From Lineus longissimus (lineage: Eukaryota > Nemertea > Pilidiophora > Heteronemertea > Lineidae), in the NCBI RefSeq assembly GCF_910592395.1, contig NC_088320.1, positions 5,766,001 to 5,830,000 on the forward strand: a DNA stretch of 64,000 nucleotides. The letters run 5' to 3'. Position numbers and translations under genes: made by a program. How positions within the stretch are numbered: the stretch's first letter is position 1; each line of letters begins with the position of its first letter. Shown here one piece after another: positions 37,401-49,400 of the stretch. The notes beneath the pieces were generated by a model that made no database searches, had not been told where the DNA came from, and saw only the letters and a list, made by a program, of their open reading frames with translations.

Positions 37401-40400
37401 GAGATCCAGCTTTTGGTGGTCTCCTCTGTGACCTTACAGAATCTTTCTTGGGGGGTATTGACGTTTAGAGGTTCAGTTACAGGACGTTGACTGATGTTAT
37501 GGTTGCAACAAGTGTTGGCAAATGCTTCTTCCTTTTGGCGCTCATGTGGTGTGCAATGACTGTTGGAAAGTGAGGTGACCAGTCCAGGAATAGCATTCCA
37601 ATTTTCAGTTACAAAAGACATCTTGCAACTTGGTGTGCTTTGAAAGTTCCATTTATTTGGATATACAATTTTGTGGTGTTATCTTAAAACTTGGTACACC
37701 GCTGTGCGCAAGTCTCTTGTTCCTATTTTTGAAGTTGCTGGACAGGATGCCAAGAGGACACATGTATGCCGGTTGCTAATATATTGATCATGTCGAATTG
37801 GAGCAGTTTGTTAAGTGTATCGACTAGTATATTGGATGATATATTCCAATTGTCGTAATTATGATCATTGGATGTAGTTCGGCAGCTATTCTGATGATTC
37901 AGTTCTATTTTGGTTGGCGTCCGAGTGATTTCTACGCAGATGTACTCATTTCATTTTGTGCTGTTCGTTTTATCCGAGAGGATGGTTTTGATCAAATTGA
38001 TGTTTTCTTCTGACTTGACAGTTATGATGATATCGTGATGATTAAGCAGGGATTCCATCTTCTTGAACGAAGCAGCGATGTTTGCAGCAATCTTTTGGAT
38101 TACTGGCCGTGGGCAGGTAAAGCTTAAAATAGAAATTCTGGTGATTAATTGTGAGATATTACAACTAACAGTATGGTTCTAATGATAGACTGTCCCCCTG
38201 AAATGTTTGGTCAAAGTTTTACAGCTTGTGGTGTTAATTTATAGATGTATAAAGTCTGGTTGGAATCTCTTACATGTTCCATGTCAAAAATGAGGGAGGG
38301 GTGGAATTTCATGAAAAATTTATACAACATGATTAAATCTGTTATTGTACTTGAAAATCCTTGACACTTGTCCATTAAAAATGTGTGGAAAAAACCTTTT
38401 TTTAAACATCGAAAGCCTCTAGGCATGACCAAAACATTGTCACAACTTGTACCAAGTGATTATGCATTACCATGACAGATAATTGGAAGACAATAGCAAG
38501 TGATTAACTAATTATAGTCTAATTAGTAAGTTTATTGGAATACATGTTTCCTGTAATTTCATGGCTCAGTTCCAAAATAATCATCATGCATTTATTGAAT
38601 TATTGTTTTGTTGTCTGGGTGCTAAAAAACGAAAAACGAAAAGATATAATTCTGGCCTACATGTAGTTGTCTGCAACTTTTGCATATATCTGCACATTTT
38701 GCTCCTGTCTAAATATAATGCATGTATGCTGCGCGAGGGGTTGGTATCCTCTATGGTACTGACCAGAAGTAACATCTATACATATTATACACACTTCTGC
38801 AGTCTAGGGATTTCCGGATGCAGCTCTGCCTCTGCTGGGCATGGTTATCGTACATCGCTACTTGGATTGATAGTTGAGCTTTGTGCCGCTGAAATGTGCA
38901 ACTAACACCCTGTAGATTGTCATGTTGTGTGCGAATGATGTTACTTTTGGACAGTTCTGTTATGGACTCATAATCTCCTGACATGCCTTGAACAGTGAAG
39001 TGCGTTGATCAACACAAAATATTATTACCCTGAGAAAACAATGAAGGCCATTCATAATAATTGGTTCCCATGAAACAAACCCAACTGCTGGACTAATAAA
39101 CAAAACAAACACTTAATGAATTAAGGACCGGACCGGCCCAGACAGAGACAGAGGGATTAGGTCAAAGACAATAACTGTATTTCCAAATGGATTGCATATG
39201 CTATTGGAACAAATCAAAATAAATTTTTCAGGCTAACTATAAGCATCAGTTCTAGTGGAGGTACGTGGACGACCTTGAAGATCATTGGCCTGACCTTGCT
39301 ATCATAAACTTCAAACTCATTGACCTTGACCTTGGCCAAGATGTTGCTGTATTCTCTTGGATTTCCTCACCTGTTGGAAATGGCACTGAAAATGTGTTGT
39401 CCTCCCTTTGGTAAGATCGTGTATACGTTTCCTATCAAAGCCTTTAAACTCCCGAGTCCAACCTGACATTGACCGGCATACCCCGATTTACGTTCGTTAG
39501 ATTGTGCCGCACTTCAGATAATATTTTTATTGACAAAAATTGCACCTAACAAGATCGCACTGCTATCATAATGTAGGAGTTATCTCGATAATTCGGGTAA
39601 TTCTTGTACCTGCTAGAAAGCCTCCTCACCAGGTAGGGACATGGCGGAGAATTCTAAGTCTGATCCATGTCAATTGACTCACATTAGACATAGATTTTGT
39701 AGGCAACCTGGTTGACTTTGCATCAGATACTTCAGCCAGCGTGGTAGGTTCATTTCACCTTTTAGAAGGCAGGGACATCTGTACATTGCTGTGTACTTTC
39801 TCTTTAGAATATAGAGTTGAGTCTGCCCAAGTTATTGTGAACTTGCTGCTCAGAATAGAAGCTCCAGCGTGGCAAGGATTGCGCTGGAATGTTATCTTTA
39901 CTCATATAACGTCCGACTGCGATCGAGCTAACGTCAAACGTACCCACATCGGATGTTGGCCGGTAACGTCTTGCTGTACTGAATACTGGGCATAAAGACT
40001 TCGATTCTGGATTATTTCGTGTTCCAAGTTCTTAGGAACCCTGGATAGAATTAATAACTAGAACACCAACAACCACACTGAGATCGTTATATTTTGGATA
40101 TCATATCATTGTATACTGATCTGTTCCCGAGGAAAATTGGGATACTTTCTAATTGTGAGCATTTACGCAGTATGTTGGAATTGTTTTCCCTGGCTACTAT
40201 ATCATCATCATCAACTCCTTGTGGTTTACTTCTCTGGTCAATTTGGGAAGTGTTGTAGAAATATCTTGTTTACATAGCCATGGACATCAATTTAGCTTAT
40301 ATGGACTTCAGTTCGTTTCGCTATTGATGAACTTTGTTTCTTTTTCATTTGAATCCTTATCAAGTAGGCCTATACACAATGGCTGATGTGATCTTCATGC

Positions 40401-43400
40401 ACTTCCCCTCCCCACAATCATGGCTTTAAGTATCTTTAACACTCAATTTGAAGGTTCCTCATTCGGATACCAAATCAATCACGGATATTTTTGACATCCA
40501 TTCTCTCCATCTTTTAAAACGTCAGTGAAGGATTTTCTGGACCTGAGAATAGCCAAACTCAGTTCAACAGTTGCAAATTCTGTCAAGTTGTTGTGAAACT
40601 AACTGGACAGAAACTTTCCTAAACCTGCAACCTCTTTCATCTTTCCTATTCTATTCCTAGTTTTTGACAGACACTAATTCAATCCGGTATTTTTGGCCTC
40701 CTCCCTCCAAGATCTCTTGATAACCTTTCTTCCCTGTCAGATAAATTTCTGCTATAGAATGCAATAAATTTGGACCCATTGATATCGTGACTATTTTTGT
40801 GAGCGCTCTTTGAAATCGGTGAGAAATCTTAGGATTTTCTGTGTTGGTGAAAATAGACCATCAGAATAATGGATGGAACTGCTCTGATGGTAAATTGGGT
40901 GTCACACTGTGTCCTTTGTGAGATTCTGGAACTTGAAACTTGAACAAAAAGGACTGAATCCATTTTTGGATGGTGATAATAGTTTTATTGTTCTTTAGTG
41001 CTAATAATATGCAGACATGTGAAAAACCTCTAGACCCTCCATCTTGGTTTGGCATTCTGGTAGCCGAAGTCCTTGGTGTCTGATGAAAATATTTTGCTGA
41101 TCCTTTGCGTCAGACCAAATACCCCCTGGTAGTTGTGGATATTCTCCTGGAGGTGTTGTTGGAGTCTGGATTGCCTAGGTATTCTTCTCTTGGCTACTGA
41201 TGTCCTGTTTGGTTCTGGAAAATTGAACTCTGGGGTTAGGGGTCCAACTCCATAAAATCCGGTCTGTTTTCGCAGTGAGAAAGTGCTCCAGGGTGAAGTG
41301 CTAATACCTGGCTGTGCCTAAAAGAGTAAAATGAGACTGTGAACTTCGGGAAAAATAACCCCAGGAAAGTTCCGTCCTTCTGTGAATTCTCATTCAAAAC
41401 TCAGGATTGAATGCTTGTCGAGTGCGGTCCATGCTGTGGTTTGTCTTTCATGAAACGATCATTTGACCAGGGCAGGTCCTTGGTGGACAATAAAGGGTGT
41501 CAAAAATACTCTGAAAGTTTTCCTAGTTTTCATGCTCTCTGTACCTGTAGTCCAAACTCTGCAGAACCTTGCTGCAGCTAGACCTGAATGACCACCGTGG
41601 ATAAAATTTTCAGAGCCTGGAGGTTTAGAATTGGCACTGTGTACATGCAGACTCTCTTGTGATGGAGGACGATTCATGTTGTTATGACCCTAACGCCACA
41701 ATGTATAAAGTTGTGACATGGATGATAAATAACTGTATTCACCGAAAGACGGTAAAGGTTGGAACAACGTGTAAGTTTGAAATTTGCGATTTCTTTTATA
41801 TTTTTGTTCCGTTTTATCCATTAGAAGATAGTAGAGTGATTGCAAATGCCACATGTACATTATAGCTACTGTTCTGTCCATAAATAACATTCCTTGTCAT
41901 GTGCCATATCTCTGGAATGCCACATTTTAGAAACCTGTCTCAAGAGCTACGTAGGGAATATCCACTGTAAGCTCGATTGGATATCGCATGAATTACGGCA
42001 TGTTACATATATGGTCATAACTTGTGTTGATTTTTTTCATTTGCAGAATCTTTCTTTTATGGTCAGTCCTTGATTGTGACACATGAGTGAATGTATGTGT
42101 GTTGGGGAGGGGGCATTTCCTAATTTTGTAATAACACAGTTTTCCTAAAAGTAGAACACGGAAGTTTGCAACACCATCATGTGATGAATTGCTCTTGTTC
42201 ATTTTCAGCGTTCAGCTATGTTTTCCTGGGGCGTGAGCAACTCGCTAGCAACATTGTTACATGTCTTTATTTGCCCTCAAGCTGTGCATTTTCATTCATG
42301 CCTTCTGGCAACAAAATGCTAGATTTTCTCTTTCTGGCAGATTTTTTTCGGCGATACATGTGTACGTGTGTCTGCTTGAGTGCTATGTATTCTTATCTTG
42401 CTTTGTAATTTTAAGTTGTGCTGTTTCTCTTTTTCTTTTTGAATGTAGACTAGCTTGGGGCAAGTTTAGCATTGTTGATAGAGAAAAAAACGTGTACTGT
42501 ACCAGCCAGACCTTTCTCATTGCACGGTGAAGCAGGCCACTCATTTTAATACAGGGTTTGGAAAACAGATATGTAGGTGCAACAATATATATATAGCCCA
42601 AAGTTTGCTTCTTTCCAGAATTGACTTGAAGTCCGAACATACAGTTGATTGAACTAAGCCAGTTTTTTCCAAGATCGACTTTGAAATGAAACCAAAATTG
42701 ATTTATAGAGTCAGTACGAAGAACATTTTCAGAAGGCCGGATTCAGAGATGCAATGATAAAAGACCACTATTTATTGCAGAACCAATAAAAATATCATTT
42801 TACACAAAAATCAATGAAGATAACTTGTCCTAGGGAAATTCTTGTTTGCTGCTGATGTTGCATGCCAGCATGGTGTAAAATGTCTTGCAGTATTTTATTC
42901 TTTTCTGCTCAGTGAATCTGTAAATAGGTACATTTATGATGCGTTTGGCATGATCCTTTGCATGACAGGGGTACACACTTCTGACCAGGACTGCAGGTGA
43001 ATTCAAAACTCAAGGTCATCAAGGTGACGTCATTGAGCAGTGGAAGCAAAGCGTACATCCATCATGCTGATATTAGCTTGGGACCGAACTAGCGCAGAAT
43101 TATCCATTAACAGTCCCACAATGTTTGAACACAATAACGTGAAAGAGTCAAGGTCACAGCTAAATGAGACGTTGAACGCTAAATGATATATCATCAATCA
43201 TGCTAATGCTAGCTTTGAGCGCAGAGTTATCTGTTTTAACCCCTTCACCAGTTCGTAGGGCATATCATGGAGACACCAATCATCAGTCATCCTGATGCAG
43301 GGCCATATAAACTATTTGGTCCTGAGGGAGGGGGGGGGGGGTGGGTGGTGCCAATAGGCAATAGGCTTCCCACTGATTGGCAGGTTCGATTCTGAACAGC

Positions 43401-46400
43401 CAGCAGCACCAGCAGTACCACTACCACCACTGAACAACCATAGAGTTGGCATGTTTCAAGCACATGCACCTTGTTCAGACACAGCCACTCGGCCTTATAC
43501 CAATCGCAAAGCCACAGGCCACTTGAATTCCATCCTATCACCTCGTAATGTTGGAATAAACATGCTGCCGGGATAATCGACTGCCTCTTATCTCCCTTGA
43601 GGTGAATTTTTGAATTATTCATGCCTTGACCTGTTGATGGCCAGTTACCATGGCAACACAAAGCTGTACATTTCTTTGAATGAGATAACTTGGTCCGCAG
43701 ATGATAAATCGTTTGAGACTGGTCTTTTCTCGCCATGATTCAGACAAATTCAGGCAGTGGATGGTGCACCAAACATGTACACGTTGCTGACAATGATGTA
43801 TACATGTACCCCGTCCCCCCCCCCTCCCCCAACATGTGGGTTATGCATGTTGGAAGCTTGCCTCTGATGAGAGTTGACCCTTTATATGTGCAGCGCACAT
43901 TCATTTTTAGTGGTAAACTAATAAAATTGTATTAATGTGTGAATCTACCTCACCTGTCCAGAATGCATTGTTCAATTGAGAACCTGATCGATCTCAAATA
44001 AAACGGTCACACTCCCAATATTTCCCTTTCTAGGAAAATACGATTTGAACACGAGTGCATGGGTCTGGACTGTTTCGGGCGGGTGGCATATGAGCAAATA
44101 CTGAGTCAGACATTGTTTGAACATTTAATACTGTGGGAGAAATATTGGCCCCAGATTAGTTGAGGATATGAGAGCACCCTAATTTAGATTTCGTTATGGT
44201 TGATGACTCTGCAATCTCCTTGCATTTCTTTCTTCTTGTCCAGGACGAGGGTGGCCGAAACTTTCCAGGGCAGGTTCATTCAAAGTGTCAAGTCCGCTAA
44301 TAAAAAAAATTATCCAGAAATCATCTGGTGCCATTTAAGATAGATTTTTTTTGTACATGTAATTCCTGTCATAACAGGGTTATATTACTAATACAATTGT
44401 GACCCCTGTCATAATCGCGATGACATAAAAACTTGTTCAAAGTTATGTGTCCGAGGTCCAGAAAATGTCCAACCCAACGTGAACTTAATTTACTGTGTAT
44501 GCAGTACAGATGCCTTAAGTTTCTTTGATCTTGTCAGAACTGCTAAATACTTGTGGGGGCTTATCAAATCAGATTATAATAACACAACAATTGATACTCA
44601 AATTTGTATGACTTCAGCGTTTAGTTTGCATGTGCGAAACAGCACCGTAAAGTAGGCCTTATGTCAAGTGTCTCGCTAGTAGGCCTAGTACTATACTAGC
44701 CAGTCTTCATGGTCAGGCATTGTGTTCACACTAACACAAGACTTCCGTTTATTTCTAATAGGCCTATGCGTACACACACGCTCAGTCTAGCTATGTCAGG
44801 CCTTTGCGGAAGGAGGTTGAGAACTTCCTTGAGCAGTTAATGGAGATTTGTAACCTCGTTGGATAACAGAAGGCTTTCAGTGACCAATGATCAACCGTGT
44901 CTTAACTTTGGATATTTCCCTGTATCGCATGAAGTAGGAAGGGGAAATTTCTTTGGATTTACTTAAGATTTGACTTCAGACGTTTTCTAACTGGATATTT
45001 AGTTTGTGTATTAAAATTCTAATCATACAGGGGTTGAACATTGTCAAAGCATACTTGCTTTTGGATAAAGTGACCTCAGGAGTTTTGAAGAAGGGATTAG
45101 TTGTCACATATCCAACTTGATTGATACTTTGGGAATGTGTATTGAAATGAAGTGAATTACATGTACATGTAGATAAATTACTAGAGGAGTACCACTAAAT
45201 CTAGGAAAGGACGATTTTAGAACGAAAATTGTAAATTTTGTGTTAAGTTGAGGATTTGCATTTGTGTTTGTTACCATGGCTTTATTGACGCCGAGGAGGT
45301 CATCGGGCAAAGTTGCGGAGATGATTTCCTTCTTTGAGCACGTTGAGAGTAAGACATGTAAGTAGTTGCACCAAAAGTGCTGAAATTAACTTGGGTACCG
45401 CTTGGGTAATAAGGGGAGGGGGAGGTCTCCCTCCCTGTTACCAAGTTGGACCCTGAGGTACAGACCTACCATCTTGTTGCCAGCATTCACCTGAAATGTT
45501 TTTGTTTGCACACTAAGGTGATGTTTTTTTCAGACCAGTACTGTACAATTAGAAATAATATCAATTAAAGTGAGTCGGTGCTCTAAGATGATAAAAGTTT
45601 GAACCAGAAAGAAATTCGGGCACTGGGTGTTATTTGGTCAACTAGAAAAAAGTTTGAGGGCGTCTTGATCAAACTTTCACGCAAATCTTGCGAGAATTAT
45701 ATTAAAAATGGTGGGTGGAATCCCAAATCTGTCTAAACGGTAACTGGTGATCAATGCCAATTGAATGTTGTTGGCCGACACTACAATAAAATATTCGCAT
45801 TCTTGAGCGAAGTGTATACACTTGCATACTGTCACAACTATTATGTTACTACATTGTAATTTGCCCGTAGGCCCTTTATTCATTCCTGTTAGTCTATGCG
45901 CCTTCGTAATGAGGCCTTTCACTGAAGGCCTTGCAAATTTTCAATATGAGCAGTCAAGCCGGTTTGTCAAAAAAAATGCATTCACATCATAACAAAAACT
46001 TCAAAGCATTCTTTAAAAATGATGTGACACTTGAGTGGATTTTGGAGAAAATTTTGGCTAAGTTGTGTATTTCCGGATATCATGTGGTGTGGTATTTTTA
46101 ATATGGGTCCCACCAAAAATAAATAAGGAATAGTACCGTGCACCAACATTGTGAAATAGTTGTGCCGGTTCCAAAACAACCGCTCGTATCCAGCAATTTA
46201 AAAATCAGAAAGTGTTTTTAAATCTTGTAGGCCTACACTTGTAAAAACATTATTAACATCCAATTCCCTAGCTTACTCATGCTTTTACGAGAATGACAAA
46301 ATCCCATATGCCCCGAGCTGACCATTTTGAGACCAAATAGAGGCCTAGCAAATGTTATAAATGACCCCTGGAACCAATGTGCAAAGCGCTACGTGCTCTC

Positions 46401-49400
46401 GAATCCAGAAAAAGGCCTAACATATCGTTAGTCCCTATGTGTCCTTTTAAGTCCCTGATTTATTTGGGACTTTTCTATTGACCTGTATAATTATTGTTTA
46501 TGGACCCTATTTTATGTGTTTGACGTGCTGGCCTTGGATCATTGCTGTTTTTATGTGACCGATACCTGAACTTAGTAAAATACTAATAGTATGGTCCTGA
46601 ATGTAATGTTTGTATGCTGGGGGGGGGGGGGTTATTTAAAATTCAGGCCATAACATGTCTCGAAAATCATTTAAATTCAGAAGTGGTTGTATTATATTAT
46701 CTATCTCGCAGATGATCAAATATATGACTCACTCACAGGATATCCTGGCTTAATAAAATAGGTTTTACAGCTCATGATTCAAACATGCATGACCAAGATT
46801 ATGCTTTTAATTGATGGTAAAACAGACATGAACTGTCTCAAGCCATCTGTAGTCTGTTCATGCCAATAAATAACAATAGCAGACTGTATACTAAACAGAT
46901 TTTGGGGACTGGGTGTACCTCGTATGTTAATGATAATGATGACGATGGCGATGAGTCTTGATGATGAATCAGGCAATATACATCCACACTTAAAAGTCTC
47001 GAGAATGATGAGGGTCACCACCAACTGCCCCACATGGAAAATGTCTTGAAATCGTGCATGTGAACACTGACGAAGCTTATTGTATTACATGTGAAAGTCT
47101 TTGACTATTTTCATGTGAGCTGAAAGTGTACACAACAAAGTTTAGAGCTTGACTAATTTGTAGCCGAATGTACATGAACATTTTTCATTTCTCACAAATC
47201 TTTTTCGTTTCAGATAAAAAAATATATTTTAGCTAGAAGTTACATAAGCTCTGAGTTTGTTGTTTTCAATATGATTCTTATATCATCTCATTCTTTGTCT
47301 TTCCAGGGAGTGAACCCTCCATTGCCAGTGGTAATGGTCACCACTCCAGCTCTGTCTCAAAGCACACCCTGCTTAGCCAGGATAATATTGGCGCCCCCAT
47401 AGGGCAGAATGCGCACCACCAGAGCAGCTCAGATTCGGAGCTAACGAACATTGCCGCGCAAACGGAAAGAGACGATTCGGGCAAAGTCCAGTCATATGTT
47501 CATTTAAGTTGTGCATTAGGCGGATACAATTCTAGTAATAAATATACGACATATTCGCCGGACGATAAGAAGGTCGGAAAAAACAATTCAGCGTCTAGTC
47601 TAGTTAAGGGTGATGGGGTTAAGATTGAAGTGAACGGGAAGGTGCCAGAAGTGAATGGGCATGTTTGCGTGCCGGAACAGAACGGTAGCGCGCAGCGCGA
47701 TTCGGTGATACAGGATGATGATGTGTTTGTCACAGGCACGCAGACGGCCGATCGGACAGTCACGAAACCGCCGCAGAATATGGTGATTTCGCGCCAACCG
47801 GTCGCAACGTCGGCGAGTGGCGATGCGGGAAATAGACTGAGTAGCAGTGGTGATAAACACGTTGTGATATCGACGGAACCTGGACATATCCCAGATTCAA
47901 ATAGTTTGGATAAATCTACAGCAAAGGTAAGAATGTATGGAGGAGTGGGTATCTTTGCCGTTAGGGAATGGCTTCCTCAGAATAATAAATCATGATCGTA
48001 GGTCGTAGCGAATGAATGCAGGGCGCTTTACAAAATGAATACAATCAAGAATTGACATGGACTAATTCTTGTAATTTTTGATCGAATGTATTACTGAAAT
48101 TCTTGTCTTGATCAATGAATGATATTTTCAAGTAAAAATGGTATCAATGAAGTTAGCACACACTGCTCATGTTCAAGGTCAATGTTCAGCATAAGAGGCA
48201 TGTATGTATAGCACCAGCCAATACATTGAAGTGGAGCACCTACATGCAGCTTGAGCAGCTGTCTATTCCTTCACTATGCACGTACACTGCATGGGCCTAC
48301 TTTTTGATCACTAGCGCTTTACAGATATTGGTGATAAATACTGCAACAAGAAAAAGCAGGAAGTTGGCCTGAGTTTCATTTACGACTAATTTCCAGCATG
48401 TGATTTGAGTTGGTCTCAACAACCCCGATATTACAACAACTCTGGTAATGATGTAGCATCATGCTTTGGGGGGGGAGGGGGGTTGACATCAAGTCTGACC
48501 TCGGGCGCACTCGAGGGGCATGAATATTTTCCCACGCCAAGAGTTAACGTGCAAGCTAAAAAACAAAATTGGAAACACTTTTTCAGAAACTATAATGTAT
48601 AGGCCTATCAAACAGGAGTAGAAGGAGCATTGAAGGACTAAATCCATCTTGTCCCTTTACAAAACAATTGTCTTCATTCATCATATATTTTCATCGTCTC
48701 TTTTTCATTTATAGGATGGCAATTATTACCTTGATGTGGTGCGGCGAGAGACGGTGGCACTCGAAGCGTTAAGCGCTCGAGCGGAGGAAGATTTAAAAAC
48801 ACTGGAAACGAATCCAGATGTTTCTGAAGAAGGTAGGTAGAGGGGTCACCATGAAATACTTAGGATGCTAAAATTTGGCGAATCTGCTCATTCTCACTTG
48901 GTGATTTATACTTGACTGAATATCGCGTTTTCTGCCCTGTGTGTTAACTGTTCCAATTAGAGTCTAAATTTATATTTTATTGGGCACTCAGAGAGTCAAA
49001 TGCCCAAAGTACAAGTATTCTGGAGTGTTTGTTCGATTTCACCTGACCAAAAAGATATGTTTTGAAACTTTGACATTTCTGTCTGACATGTAGACCTAAA
49101 TTCTTTACAGTCTTGCAGCGGGGGACCTTGTATATAATTGTTGGGTTACAGAAGTCGTCTGACAAGAATCATTGAGGTGTGGGTCCGTTTCCCGTGCATA
49201 CATGTTTCAGTTTTATCTCTGACTGACCATGAAAATGTTTCATGACCATTTCTAAAGTTGTGCATGCTGCTGCCTTCCGAGTTCTGTAAAGATGATGTTC
49301 AAGAGTTCCTTTATTCTGTTCGAGGATGATTTTGAGATGGGTTGTTGTGAAAATATACTCTCTTATAAACATCAATGTTGAAACACCTCTGTATCATCCC

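Larger units (their letters stand above)
25423..47306 (+). other. 21.9-kb DLGAP intron
   Basis: It separates the long first exon from the shared downstream exons. It contains a 112-bp palindrome right after the donor, a truncated GTC/AGGTGAGC-family repeat, two minisatellites (29110-29390, 32199-32366) and poly-G runs near 43330 and 46620. Four candidate alternative first exons are listed separately. Other open frames, including minus-strand ones of 135-149 codons at 33520, 35853, 36248 and 43287, show no recognisable domain. Confidence 0.6.

Noticed and set aside
43287-43736. 149-codon minus-strand frame
   Set aside because: Its end is poly-Pro from a poly-G run and its Val-rich stretch comes from a CAC/CCA repeat; no family match.
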